This document shows positions 13,510-26,300 of a stretch of 64,000 nucleotides of DNA, in pieces; within the stretch, counting starts at the first letter, position 1; each line of letters starts with the position of its first letter. A program made the position numbers and the translations under genes. The notes beneath the pieces were generated by a model that ran no database searches, was not told the DNA's origin, and worked only from the letters and a program-made list of their open reading frames with translations. The DNA is from Pleuronectes platessa. Its lineage: Eukaryota; Chordata; Actinopteri; Pleuronectiformes; Pleuronectidae. The stretch covers positions 15,679,185 to 15,743,184 of the forward strand of contig NC_070629.1 in assembly GCF_947347685.1 (NCBI RefSeq). The letters are read 5' to 3'.

Positions 13510-14360
13510 GAAGATGCCCTGATGCATACCGCCTTTGCGACAAAGGCCACAACACCATCATCATTAAGTTCACCGAGGACACGACCAGACTGGGCCTCTT
13601 CACAAACAAGGACGAGACGGCCCACAGAGAAGAGGTGATGTCACTGACGAGCTAGTGCAAAGCAAATAACCTCTTTTCTCAATGTCAGCCAAACCAAGGA
13701 GATGATTATGGATTACAGAGGACAGCAGGGAGGTGGACGCCCCCCACATCCAAACCGGCGATGCTGAAATTGAGAGGGTCAGGAGCTTGGGGTTCCTCTG
13801 CACGCACATCGTAGAGGACCTCTCCTGGACACTTCAAACAGACACCACGGTCATGAAAGCTCGACAAGGCTCTTTTTTCTTAGGAGAAGGAGGAACTTTG
13901 GCACCAACACCAGCATCCTCGCAAACTTCAACCGGTGAACCATCGAGAGCTGGCTGACGGGGGCTGCATCTCAGTCTGGTAGGAGAACTGTCCTGCTAAC
14001 AGCAGCAAATCACTGCAGAGAGTGGTGGAGGCGGCACAAAACATCCCCGGAAACAGTCTCTTAGCCACCTAACATCATCAAGGACCACAGCTAACAACCC
14101 TCTGCACATCTTCAGAGGGTTGTTAGTCATGAGTCTTTATTTGGAAAAATGAGAAACAGCTGATATACAAGGTGCAATAACTAAACATACACATGTGCAA
14201 CTGTACATCGATTATACTTTTTTATAGAAAGCTCTTTCTACCTTGCTTTAATTTCAATTTAACTATCGCACTGCTGAGCTGACTGGTTTCATTGTAGTGT
14301 TGCACCTGTGTTAACTTGCACATGACAAATAAAACTTCAAACTTGAACTTGAAAACACAG
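13510..14360 (+). mobile_element. 5'-truncated, decayed non-LTR retrotransposon (CR1/L2/Rex1-like LINE)
   Basis: Broken plus-strand frames match the C-terminal reverse-transcriptase region of fish LINEs: NTIIIKFTEDTTRLGLFTNK, DETAHREEVMSL, then IERVRSLGFLCTHIVEDLSW, then the region read as NCPANSSKSLQRVVEAAQNI. The frame changes several times and contains stops. The catalytic FADD box reads FTED. The 3' end carries AATAAA-like sequence followed by short TTGAAC-type repeats (about 14330-14355), typical of CR1/L2-clade tails. Most of ORF2 and all of ORF1 are missing, so it is inactive. The exact clade needs a database search. Confidence 0.75.
14091..14126. repeat. Perfect inverted repeat (14-bp arms, 8-nt loop) inside the LINE
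   Basis: CTAACAACCCTCTG and CAGAGGGTTGTTAG flank CACATCTT. It lies near the 3' end of the LINE at 13510-14360. Confidence 0.9.
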
Positions 14361-15657
14361 AGGTCAACAAACATTATTTTCCTTGAGTAAACGTTGCCTT
14401 TTTAAACCATGATTACCAATTAGTTATTATTCTACACAGGACAATAAAGATCTAACCTCTACGAACTAGTCATTTTGTCTGTGATCTAAAATCACAGGGT
14501 CGCCACAACGCGACATGGATTTGTGAACTTTTTGAAAGGCACATGGAGATGCTGTCTCGTCGAAATGGGCGTCAGATCAGAAAGACAGACCCGCTGTATT
14601 TGATGTCATGAGGAGCAGCGACAAACGATGGTTTTGGTTGTGTAATTTGCATGACTTTTTAGACTTGTTCACTTAGACGTGTCAGTGAAAGGGTTCTAGC
14701 TCCTAATCTTAAAATTATTCTTCAGAACCCTGTCTGGAGACCAATCAACCCCTCTGACACTTGTCCTTCCTCTAATCAGCTGCCTATTATCAGCGAACAT
14801 GTTCCACACCCATTCATTGATCTGAGAGGTCCCTCGGCACAGGTTCAGCACCCTCTGACCTCAGCCACTTAACCTGTGACCTCAGCTCCCGGCTGAGGGT
14901 CCGGGCCAGGGCTGGGGATTCAGTTTATTCTATTTGGCCGTTGACTTCAACAAGATTCATCAGTATTTATAGGTTTTAGAAACATATTCACTGTGGAGGG
15001 GTACTTAAGACATGTTTAACCCTAAATCCTCTCATATGTATATAGACAAAACACAGAAACTGATTATTGTATGTGTTTTAATTTATGTAAAATAAAATAT
15101 TGAATTAAAAGTTTAGAATTTTCAAGCAAAACCCCTCAAGAAATTGTACGTTTAGCTAAATAAATCAGTTTTTCTAGAATCAAATCTAATCTAAACATTT
15201 AGTTATCAGCCTTTTTCTGGTGCCCTCAACTGCATCTCAAAACACTGAGAAAGAACTTTTCATATTCATTGCTTATTTTTTTTATAAAATTTTGTTCTGA
15301 AAGGTTGTTCCATATCTGATAGAGCTAAATATTCCCCACCTTTATGGATTGTAATCTCAAATTGTCCCCACTCCAGATCCCTGTGAGATATGTTTGGGGT
15401 CATCTACATGCAAGCAGGCCCCGTCAAGCGTCTCGTAACCTGACTCTGATCTTCAGCTCTGGTGCTTGGCTTTCATTACTGGCTGAAGGGCGTTGTTTGT
15501 GAGAGTGATCTTCATGTAGAGTGCTCATAAACGATCCCAGGCCATGCAGGCGGAGTTTATGATCACCGAGGTTACAAGGAGACACGGGACAATGCAGCAC
15601 CTCAGCCATACTCATCAAACAGGACAGGTGCAGGTCTCAGGTTTGCATCTGGTCGCG

Positions 15658-15715
15658 GTGGTGGTGATGATGAAGGTGATGATGACCATGATGATGATGA
15701 GGAGGAGGAGGCGGA
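15658..15715. repeat. (GAT)n/(GAG)n trinucleotide tract
   Basis: Imperfect GTG, GAT and GAG triplets in succession. Confidence 0.85.
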
Positions 15716-16259
15716 GAAATACGAGGAGGCTGGAATCAGGTTGGGAAGGGCAGCGATGGAGACGTTAGGCAAGAGGTTGCAGTAATGATGCTTTGGGACG
15801 GATAATGGAACCCGTCCAAGTCAGTCTCTAACTGGATACAAAAAACATATTAACATGCTAATCCTGGGTGTAGCTCATGGTCAGGAAATGCTGCACCTCT
15901 GGCCCCTAATTTCTATGCAGAATAGTTAACCTTGAGCTCAACACTGGAAAATGCAATCCTCAAAGAGTGTCCCTCCAAAGACCCCATCTATAGAGAGTTA
16001 ATTAGCTTTCCCCACGCACAGTTCTGCAATGTTAATGACTTGCCGTGCTTATTTTTTGCCCCTTCTTTAGACTAAACTGCTTTCTATCATGTTGCTTTAT
16101 ATGTCAGCAGGTGTTGGCCTGAGAATTCAATGTCTACATTGTGGTCTTCTTCTTCCTCTGTGTTTGAACTGTGTATTTGCCCGTCCTGCCACATCAAAGT
16201 ATACCGTGACGCTATTGTTGCACAGAGCTTTACACGTGTAAGTGCCATGCCTTTGTGGC

Positions 16260-16660
16260 TATAACCTCCCATCATTCGCTATCTCTGTTTGCAGAATATT
16301 TTTTAGCGATTTACTCGTAGCTGCGGCTACAGGGTTTTGCAGTTCGTCGCATCCATGATCCGGGGCAATTAATCCTTCACTTGTCCGGCCTAATTCCTTA
16401 ATGATGTCCATTAACCAGCGCATGAGTCCATCAGGAAGAGTCTCTTGGGAACGAGGTCGTGGTGTTTGGTTCGTGAACTCCGACCTCCGGTGACCACGGC
16501 GGTCTGACCCACACAAGTGCCCTTGTACCATTGAGGTCGTCAATGGGCCCTTGTCAAGGGCCCTGAGCAAACAGGTTGGAGCCATTGTGTGTAAAATGGA
16601 ATGACCAGCTGCCTCACTGACTATAATTGTGTGACCCGTGAAGAAATGACACAAGGCCTA
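16260..16660. other. Candidate CNE block, open on the minus strand
   Basis: Unique sequence with GGGGCAATTAATCC and CCTTAATGATGTCC. A minus-strand frame of 131 codons spans it, but I recognise no domain in the translation and see no splice or homology support. A CNE is more likely than a gene. Confidence 0.3.
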
Positions 16661-18751
16661 GTTTACTGGAAGTTGAGATGATACTAATTTAAAGGAGCCA
16701 CTTTTAACAATATTTTCACCATTTTTATGTCCCAATTTGAAAAATTAAGTATTTTATCAAATCAAACAGTACGTAATAGTCTGTAACCTCCTGTTGGTCA
16801 GTATGGCACCTGATAAACGAAATAATATGAAGCCTACAACACAACCAACAAAACTTTCATCACCCGCCCATTAATCCCACTAAAACCAGTCACAGACACA
16901 GAGTTTGGGATTAAGTCGAGCATCATTTAGCGCCAATTATTCCCTTGTTAACCCCCCACTCCACAACAATTTGCCCCCCTGCCATCGCTGGGTAAACACG
17001 TTAGCTGTGTTCACCCGGTGTGGCAACCCCAACCCCCCCCAAACCCCTGGGAGTGCGCAGCGTGGCTGACCATATCCTCATTTGACCTGCATCTCCCATA
17101 TGGAGAGGGGCAGTGGACGGATTGCGGGGAGACACTGCTGGAAGGTCAGGGGTTAAATGACCAGGACTGTTTACAAGGCGGTGGGGAGTTCAAACAGCAG
17201 ATGATTGTCCAGTCTTTGTCCTCGGCCGTTTAAAGACTCCATTAAAGACAATAATACATTTTAATTACTACTGGTTAACAATGTTGTGTTAAGAAAAAAA
17301 CAATTTCCTAATTGAAGCATTTCAGTTAATGGAAGAATATACAGAAATGGACGAAGATTAGATAAACACATTATTTCTTCAGTTAACGGATTATGTGACG
17401 AGTTCAAATCTAAGCCTTCCACACCTTAGCATCTATACATCTCTTCAGAGAGGTTATGAATCTGATTAGCACAGGGTTTGCTTTTGTTTGGACACCCTGT
17501 GTTTACATAAAGAGGCCCAGTGGGACCAGCCTTGGAGGTCAGGGGGTCGGACCTTGGTTGTCAGAGAGCCCTGTGACATTTCTTTCCCACGTTTCCCGGC
17601 GCTCATTGTCTGCGGTGAGGAGCCCCTGTTAACGTTTGGCCCTGGGAGGTAGTGTGGCGTGAGAGGGAGGCCTGGGGGCATTGGACCCTCAGCGGGTCCC
17701 TGGGAAACGGGCGTAACCAGGCGGGGCCAAGGCGAGCGGGGGACAGCATGGGGTCATTTTCCGGCTTGCTGCCCCTCTAAAGGGCTTTGGAGCACGGTAT
17801 TGGCCCCTGGAGGAGTGCTGGTGTGGAAGACGGCACAAAGGCCTTTGTGTGTGAGTGTGTGTGTCAGACAGAGAGAGAGGCAGTGAGAGAGACAGATGAG
17901 GAAAGAGAGATGTGTGACTGACTACACACCTCATCAGGTTTGTGGAGGTATCAAAATGATTATTTTGCAGGCTATAAATTCTGATCTCTGATTTTATTGA
18001 TAAATAATTGTGATAATGGGCAAGAAGTTGCATATCGCCATGGCGATCTTAGTAGTTTAAAGACACTGACAAAGATGTGTGATCACAAAACCAATTAGTC
18101 ACTCTGCAGTTGAAGACTTGTCAGGAATGTCACATATGTGTTTAGTTCATTTCCAAATAAGGATCAACATAAATCCTATTGGCCCTATTGTATTTCAAAG
18201 GATTTCTAAGTACTATGAGTGTATAGTCTTTGATGAATCTTACCTCCTAAAAAACGATTGAATGTTTGCAAAACTTTCTGTATCTCATGCTTCAAATGTG
18301 CATTGACTTGATAATAATTCAAAAGCCATGAGGCCATTTTTTATTGTATAATTAAATAAAAAAATTGAGTTAAGTAAAACAAAATGACTGAGGACATATT
18401 GACACAAGGAGCTGTTCAGGCTTGGACTCTGATCATGAGATAGACGTTTGGTGGTGATAGGACAATGCACAGTGGAGTTACGACAACATCGTCTTCTTTG
18501 GCGAAGGATGAACCTTCGCGGTACCTCAATGTTTACACGGTTTGAGGAAATGTCCCAATTCTTAGAGAGAGAGAGAGATAAAGAGACAGACATCACCTTT
18601 GCAAGACTTAAATATTCCTTCGATCTTTGACCACTGACACTGCAGGAGTGGAGTTGTTTGTTTACGGCTCAGCATTGAAGGATTCATGGTCCATGTATAT
18701 CCGCGATACAGAACATTGTGTTTTAATGGCGTGTAATCAAACTTTTATCTG

Positions 18752-18962
18752 GTGTATGCCCTGGTACAAGTACCACGCCCATTGAAAATTCCTACTGAAT
18801 AGGTAAATTTCACCACTTTCTAATTTTCTGCAAATTTTGGTAAGAATTTGAATTTGAGCCCTCAAAAAGCCACTGACCGATGATCACAGTTCTGACCTGA
18901 ACAGCTCCATATATTAATATTGGTGCAGGGCTCGGCCCGTTAGTGCTACAACGTAGCCCTGG
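18752..18962 (+). repeat. Hairpin-ended interspersed repeat, copy A (possible non-autonomous Helitron)
   Basis: Shares GACCTGAACAGCTCCATATA and the end GTTAGTGCTACAACGTAGCC with copy B at 22760-23250, but lacks about 300 bp of B's interior. The 3' end is a hairpin (GCTAC-AAC-GTAGC) followed by CCTGG and then T. The 5' limit is approximate. The Helitron label rests only on the hairpin plus CTRR-T ending. Confidence 0.5.
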
Positions 18963-19723
18963 TTCTCATTGTTTCTGACTTTGTGTGATTGTTCAGAAAA
19001 TAAAGTTTAATAACCAAGTGGATTATCATTCTGTGTGTTAACAGAATTAAACAGCATTAATGTTTATTTCTTGAATAAAACGTTATTCATTAACAGATTT
19101 AATTGCTCCATTTGGGGCAATTAGTCGTTTTTTATCTCTCAGAAAACAAAACTGGAACATTTTACCACAAACTCTTAAACCACGTCTTCTATTATTCTGA
19201 TTAGAATTCATTTACACTCCTGTTTGTTTGTTTGCTGGATTTAGCAAATCTTCCATGTTTATTTATATCTCAGCGTGATCTCGCAATATTGACACACAAA
19301 TTCCTTCTTCCTCTCACCTTTCCCCACTAAGTAGACGTGCATTTACATTTCGCCTCTTGTAGTCCTCGGATGTCATTTGAAGCTAACACACTGAGCTATT
19401 GAATAATGAATAGACATCTGCAAAATGAATAAATAAAACACATCATTCCACCATTATCACCTTTCTCTCTGTCTACATGCCAGAAAAAATAATATATATA
19501 CATAACCCCCATTCCTACTTATAATAAGGTCATCCTTTTATTTTTTTAATGTAAGGCTGCTTGTATCTTCAGGGTCTCTGACAGATTTGCAGGAGTAGGT
19601 TTTTCCAGTAGAATCGGTGTGAAAAATAACGCTTGACGTCGGCTTTGTTGATCTTAGAGGGTTGTGCGCTCGCTGGGTTTGAGAGATGACGGTAGAGAGA
19701 GACCCCTCCACCCCTCCACCCCA

Positions 19724-19751
19724 ACACACACACACACACACACACACACAC
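19724..19751. repeat. (CA)n microsatellite
   Basis: About 14 CA units after a C-rich run. Confidence 0.95.
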
Positions 19752-20482
19752 CAGCACCACTACCACTGCTCCTGTGGATTGCGAAGCCAGAAGCAGCCGA
19801 GGATCTTTTGGGAGAAACGGTCTCTGGTGTACGGTGCACAGGGAGGATCTGTGCCATTTCTCTCCTCTTGTTGGTGCAGCTTGCATGTGTGGTGATGAAT
19901 GGCAGCCATTTTGTTTTTATGCATTAAACATTCTCTGTGCCCCCCCCCCCTCCCTTCACATGTCTACATTTTTTTAGGCCGTCCCCATGGAGCACAATAA
20001 ATAAAGATAAAAATGTACACACATTAAACAGATTTTTCATTTCTTTAAGAAATAATTCCATATTTTCATTGTTAATAATAAAGTCTTATTCAGTGACCAT
20101 TATCCATATTTTATTATCTGACACAGTGTAATCACAAAGCTCCAGCCTGCTCAAGCTTGAGGGGAATGCAAGGACAAAAAACATTAGCAGGGATGTGAAT
20201 TTTATACACTGGAGAAAAAACAGAGAGGCACGGTTTGTTTGTCTCCAATAGAGCATGACAGCTCCTGAGTGCCATATATAAAAGTTTCTGTATTCATCCC
20301 ATTGTAAGTTTACCTGGGCTGAATGTATATTACCAGTAGCATATGCAGCTGCGAGAACTGGCCTGATAGAATCTCTCCACTCTACCAAATCGCAGACAAA
20401 ACATTGCAATCTAGTGGCTGATTGCAACTCTTTCCTTGCTGCTCTCTTTAGAAGGATTGTTTTCCGGCCCCCGCGAATCGAG

Positions 20483-20548
20483 TTTATCAGGTGTTGAGCA
20501 ACGGGATAGGGTTGGTTTATCAGGTGTTAAACAACAGAGTAGGATATT
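20483..20548. repeat. Imperfect tandem duplication, 2 x 33 bp
   Basis: Both units begin TTTATCAGGTGTT, continue as GAGCAACGGGATAGG and AAACAACAGAGTAGG, then diverge. Confidence 0.75.
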
Positions 20549-20689
20549 GTGGAAAGAGGTCACATCATTTTCTTTTTCTCCACTTACAAAACTCAAAACC
20601 AAACTTTGTTTCAATTTCATTTGCGGGGAGAGGGCACTAAACCTTTAGATCCGAAATGAAGGAAAAAAAAGAAGTCTTGCTTTCTTTGG

Positions 20690-20870
20690 ATGCACTGCAG
20701 CATTTCCACAAATCTCTTGTCGCGTGGGAGGGGGGCCATTTTATTTTCAAATGTATTTATTCATGGACCTGACATTTTAAACAACCTCTGCATGCCTGCG
20801 GAGTTACAAAGCAAGCTAATTTTCCACCAGACTCCATAGGTTTAAGCCTCCATCACGTTCCATAGGCTGT
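20690..20870. other. Candidate CNE block
   Basis: Unique sequence with GGGGGCCATTTTATTTTC and GCAAGCTAATTTTCC. No repeats and no coding frame. Confidence 0.25.
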
Positions 20871-21825
20871 TGGATCTGAGAACTATTCACCGGCTGTCTT
20901 TCTCTCCTCGCCTCCCGCACTCCTCGAGCCTGAACCTGAACTTGGGAGTGCAGGCGTAGATTTATATGCATGCCCCTCCTTTGATGACAGGGTAAATATT
21001 CACACAGACAGCCAAGGTGCCCCCGTCATTACCCATGTGCTGCATGTTTGCCCACCAGTTAAATTCTTAGGGGGATTGTTTGGTGAGATGAATGGGGCCA
21101 AAGTGCTGAAGGACATACCGGGAGTTCAGCAAACAAAACCTCCCCTGATTGGTTCAACGGCAGCTCGGTCCAGTGAGGCAAAGTTAGCAACGTGAGAGGT
21201 GGGAGAATAAAATAGCCCGGTTGTGGGCTTTCGTCTGTCATTTACGGCTGCTATGAATGGCTTTGGAGGTGGGGAGTGCCCGGTTGTGCTTGCCATCTCT
21301 CCGGTCCATGTTGGATGTGCGGAGATAGCAGAGGTGGTGTTCACCTCAAATAGGAAAAACCACCGTCAATATTCATCTATTTAATAACCCTGAATGTGCT
21401 GCTCGCAGAGCCTTTTGAAGACTGTGGGGTCTGCATTTCCCTTTGATGTCCTTTCATTGTCAGACTCTCGATCTGAAATCTTCCAAGATGACATTTTCTC
21501 TTTTTTCATTCATCCAATCCAACCTCAAAGGTTTCCAGCAGTATTTCTCTCGTCCACGATGCTTTGTTGTGTGAAGGAGGAGGGGGTGGGTGGGGGGGGG
21601 GGGGGGCATTCAAGTTGGCTGTAGTTCCCCCACTAGGATTTCTATCACTGGGTAATGGAACACCAAGAGATTTAGGCGAAGGATGTTTCTGACAAAATAT
21701 ATATTTTTATATGTGCCTTGCCTGCTAAAGCACGGACCGCCGAGTCAAGACTGCTCCAATTTAGTTCCTTTTTAGAGAGTCAGAAACACGGAGATGCTGT
21801 GGAGCACATTTGTAAACATGCACAG

Positions 21826-21830
<5 letters not shown>

Positions 21831-21897
<67 letters not shown>
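21831..21897. repeat. (CA)n microsatellite
   Basis: Pure CA run of about 33 units. Confidence 0.98.
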
Positions 21898-21899
<2 letters not shown>

Positions 21900-22759
21900 A
21901 CTGATATCTGATTTGTGTAATTAACTGCATTGTAGTCACTAGCTGTCACTGTAACACTGTAACTCAATGTATATTCCTTCATCACGAGATCTTCACTCCC
22001 TATTCACTGCAACAGGTCAATTATTGGTCTAGGACCATAACAAACTGTATCTCAATAAGATAGTTAATGCCAAGAAAACATGACTGTTAATGATTTAGAT
22101 CCGCACCATCAAACATTTCAGTTTAGTGTGAATCAATCTAAAAGGTATGAAAGGTTCCTAGGACCAAATTTAGTTTGCAATTTGAAAATGTATTTATTTC
22201 TTTAGTTATTATTAAGAAGAAAGCACATTGCTTGCAGTCTTCATTCATTCTCTCCATTAAAACAGAAACAATACTTTTGTCTTTGCACTTGATTTAAATA
22301 ATTCACAACAGGCCTGTGTCAGCCGCAGCCCATAGGTGATGAATACAAACGTCTATAGCGTGCTCTCCATATTTCAATGTCAAACCAGGAGTAATTGGAT
22401 AAAATGTAAACAATGTAACAAAGACACGATGCTTGGGTCCGACCATGACAACGCCTGAAAAGCATCAAATCCTACCAGACTCTACAACAATAACAAGATA
22501 TATGAAGTGGCCTGCATTTGTTAAAAGTTCAAGAGAGGTAGAAATCTGGGTCCAGGCATTTGATTCAAAATGAGAACACAATAATGTTGTGAATTACAGA
22601 ATTTAAAGCTTTAGGATTGTATCTTTCTGGACTTGAATAATTTAACAATATGTGCAGTGGTTTGGAATCCACATGCCAGTCATCATAACATATCAAAACC
22701 AGATTATCATTCTTTTACTAGATGTCATCATTATATAACCAACGTATTTTTTATATTTT

Positions 22760-23250
22760 TTTGGGACGGACAGACGGACGGACCCCAAATGCTGACCTAT
22801 AATCAAAATCCTGACCTGAACAGCTCCATATATTAATATTAGTTCAGGGTCATAGTGCCACTTACTGATCAGTGTGATAATGAAGTTGTTGTGAGATTGT
22901 CCAATTGACACAAAATTGCTAACGATTCTTCAGAGCCCCTACTGGAACGGATATATTAGCCTGTATGTAATAATAGTGATGGCGCCACCTACACCTTCTG
23001 GCAACAGGAAGTAAGCTTCGTTTTACAACTATCATTCGATTTACATAAAATTGTCCATAATGAGCAATTAGCAGGCAAGGATCAACATCGCGTCATGGAC
23101 ACAGGAAGTGAAGTGTTTAACCTCGCCGCAGTGTGCAAAATGCATTCAACGCAGAGACATGTGCTTGGTCATTGATCGCTCTCTCCACTAACTGCAACAG
23201 GCTTCAAAATGCATGTGCTCGGGCCCGTTAGTGCTACAACGTAGCCCTAG
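22760..23250 (+). repeat. Hairpin-ended interspersed repeat, copy B (possible non-autonomous Helitron)
   Basis: Longer copy of the same family as 18752-18962. It has GACGGACAGACGGACGG-like wording near its start, the shared GACCTGAACAGCTCCATATA, and a 3' hairpin GCTAC-AAC-GTAGC at 23233-23245 ending in CCTAG before T. No coding capacity was seen. The family is certainly repeated within this window; the class is inferred. Confidence 0.55.
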
Positions 23251-23877
23251 TTAATCATGAAGTCACTCCTGGATACAATAAACACATGTTATAATACTGA
23301 AGAAAATACGTGTCACAGTATCATTCAATTTACAGCCAGTATTCTCAAAATTAGAAATGACACTTTAGTTGCAGCGGCTGCAGCTCCTCTGAACAATCAC
23401 AAATTAAACCCCTTAGTTGTTTGAAAGCCTGACAGGAGTGTTTTTCTTTTGGTGTAACATTTGAAGACTTTGTTTGAATTAGTGGCAAACTGGCTTTTTT
23501 CAGTGTGGGAAATTACGGAGCTTACCTAAAGTGACCACAGAGGCAAACCAATTCAAACCTACGTCCCACTCTGCAGCTTTAATGATACTGAATCACTCAG
23601 TTTACTTTATTTGAACCATTTATTGTAGGCAGTGAATAAAATGTCACACTAGACCAGACAGATTTGTCAGACTTAAAAATGTAAGCAGCCGGTGAAGTGA
23701 GGAATAGATTTAGATAAAAAAGAACAAGGTGAATTTCTAAGAGCGTAGTTACACTTCACCACGACCTGTCTGTTTCAGTATAGGTTTATTAGAACCGCAG
23801 CGTAATGTACACCTGTAGGTGGATGTGTTGGATGAATAAAAATAAAGTGTAATGCTTTTGTCATGTACATTCCATAA

Positions 23878-23956
23878 ATCCATCCATTTTCTATATGGCT
23901 TACTCTTTGAGGAACATAATGGGTGAGAGGTGGGTACACCCTGGACAGGTTGGTTT
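23878..23956 (+). repeat. Degenerate teleost repeat fragment
   Basis: AATCCATCCATTTTCTATAT, then GGGTGAGAGGTGGGTACACC and CTGGACAGGTTGG. This follows the layout of a common fish repeat that begins CCATCCATCC and contains GGTACACCCTGGAC. Only a fragment remains. Confidence 0.5.
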
Positions 23957-25089
23957 AATGATGTTGTTTCAAGTCAAATTTGAATGTCGGGGCTTACGAA
24001 CACTTGGATGACACCACAGTATGGAGGAAATTTTACTTTTTTACCTCGCAAAATTTGTGAGCACACTGATTGTATACGTCGACTACACATTCACCAGCAA
24101 CAATATATCCACCTCCTGGAATAGAATGTGGGAACAAGCACACATGAGTGGAACGCCACACCAACTCGGAGGCTGATCTTAATATGAATGCAACTTCGGA
24201 CATGTGTGAACGGTGCCGGTATACATGTCTCAGTAGACACTGAGTGCAGAAAGAAAGTAGCCTGTGGAGGATGGGTAAAAAAAAAGAAAAACATGACACG
24301 ATAGATCTGTGTTAAGTTAATCGCAATACGCATTTGGAGAGAAAATTGTAGGACAGATCAACAGACAGAGATTTCCTGATTTGATAGGATATTGATTTGG
24401 TCCTTTGGCCTTAAGGAGGTACCCAGTATAACCCAAACCACAACCCTTTCACCAAACGGCCCCACCACTTATATTTTGGGACCAAGTACAACACACTAAG
24501 TCCTTTCCATAAATTGAATTTAATGTGGCAACCATGAACACAAAGGTCCCTGCTGCTGTAGGGTACTTTTCCAGGAGACACTCTTTTGAGTCGTATCAGG
24601 GTCAGGACAAATGATCGACATGGTTGTTCAGGCTGGAGTACTTGTTACAAAGGAAGGTTAGTCACACCACTCTCTTTAACTGGATGATAACACGCCCTCC
24701 TTGACCTTAACTATGACCTTTCTAGATCCAGTAAAGATACAAAGCATGTTTATAAAACATCTAAGACGCCTGAAGAACTTGAAGCGGAGCCCTGAGCCTC
24801 GTCAGATATGATATAGAGTCTGTGCTTGTGCAAGCAGTGTCCCTGTGAAATGAATAGCATGGACTTTCCCTAGCTATAAAGTGTCTTTCAAGGTCTGTCT
24901 GGAGGAGGACATAACTATAGAGTCCGCACTCCCAGGCGTGCAGCTGTAATGTCTAACAACTTCCTCCATTTTCCCTTCTCATATTCAGCTAATTTGAGTC
25001 TTCCCGTCTCTTTGTGGTGCCATGTGCTCTATACATCTTCACCCAGCGTTCCCTCACATTTTCACTCCGTGCACTCTCACTCTAGAGGA

Positions 25090-25320
25090 CCTATACACTG
25101 GCAGATAAGAGGAAATGAAGTCTCGTCGGCACAATTTGAAGCGCCGCTTTGAAGCTGAATGTGAAATAGCAGCCGCGCTCCTCTCCGACTGGTAAAATAA
25201 GGGCCCTCTCGTTAAAAGCACTTTACCTGTGCTCCCTCTATGGATCATTGCTCTCATTAAACAGATTTGGTGTTGCATTCAAATGACAACGCTAACTATT
25301 AATGGGCGCAAGGGTTGAAA
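25090..25320. other. Candidate CNE block
   Basis: Unique sequence with several CpGs and strings such as GGATCATTGCTCTCATTAA and CTAACTATTAATGGGCGC. No coding frame. Confidence 0.3.
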
Positions 25321-25884
25321 GAGTAAGAGAAATGTTTCTGACATTTCTTTTTTATATCCCTTAAAGCGTAAACTAAGCTAAACCTGAATGGGGATTGATT
25401 TCAAAGATGTGCAATGTTGAACTGTATAGGAAATCACGGCTAAAAAGTTGAAACCTCGCGGCAGATTTTAATCTTACGGTCCGCTGGGAACAGTCGCTAA
25501 CATAATGATTATATGTTTAAAATATAGAACTGAATCTTCTCTCCCGACTGAACTGTACTGTGACCTTTTAGTACTTAGTGAGTGAGTTTTTCTGCTCTTG
25601 AATATGCAACACACACATTACTGCGTGTGTATAAGCAAGTGTGTGTTTGTCTTGAGGAGTGTTGTGAGTGTGTACCAGAGTGCTGAGAACACCCCCTGGG
25701 TCTTCAGTGCACAGTGCCAAGAAGAGTGCAAGCGAGATACTTTTCATCTGCTCACCATGGAGATCCTGCTGGGCCTGTGTGTGTGTCTGTGTGTGTGTGT
25801 GTCACCTTGGGCACAGAGCAAAGAAACACACTTGTTTGTGAGCTGAAAACTATTCCTCATTTTGATTATTCAAATTTCACAATA

Positions 25885-26075
25885 CATTACACTTACATTT
25901 ACTCTCAATTATCAGATGCTTTTATCCAAAGCAACTTACAACTGAGCAACAACTCAACAGCGTCAGTACAGTAGGAGACCTTGAAGAAAGTACAAGGGGC
26001 TAAATTTGACAAAGTGTAGAGGATCAGGGGGGAGAAGTGCACCGGATGTGCACAGTAAGTGCTAGTTAGGCAATA
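25885..26075 (+). repeat. Teleost interspersed repeat with the TTTTATCCAAAGC signature
   Basis: Contains CAGATGCTTTTATCCAAAGC followed by AACTTACAA, wording found in very many fish repeats. The downstream part (GAAGAAAGTACAAGGGGCTA) also looks repeat-derived. Class unknown. Confidence 0.5.
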
Positions 26076-26204
26076 TTCAAATGACTGTTTGCACATTCTC
26101 AGATAAAGACAAACCTCTGTAAAACTCTCAGACTCGCTGCTTCCACTGAGAGTTTCTTTTTGGCTCGTAACCTGCTGACTGCCACAGGGAAAGAGAGCGG
26201 GACA

Positions 26205-26300
26205 CTACTGGTCAAAAGTTTTAGAACGCCTCAATTTCTTCAACTAAATTTACATAAATCAGAGCCAAAATTAAACGAAAATTTATAGTCAGTTGCTCCA
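26205..26300 (+). repeat. Tc1/mariner-like terminal fragment
   Basis: CTACTGGTCAAAAGTTTTAG followed by AACGCCTCAATTTCTTC resembles the ends of fish Tc1-like elements. The facing terminal repeat and a transposase frame were not seen. Confidence 0.35.

Noticed and set aside
14844..14852. Left half of an NRSF/RE1 site (TTCAGCACC)
   Set aside because: The right half-site is absent.
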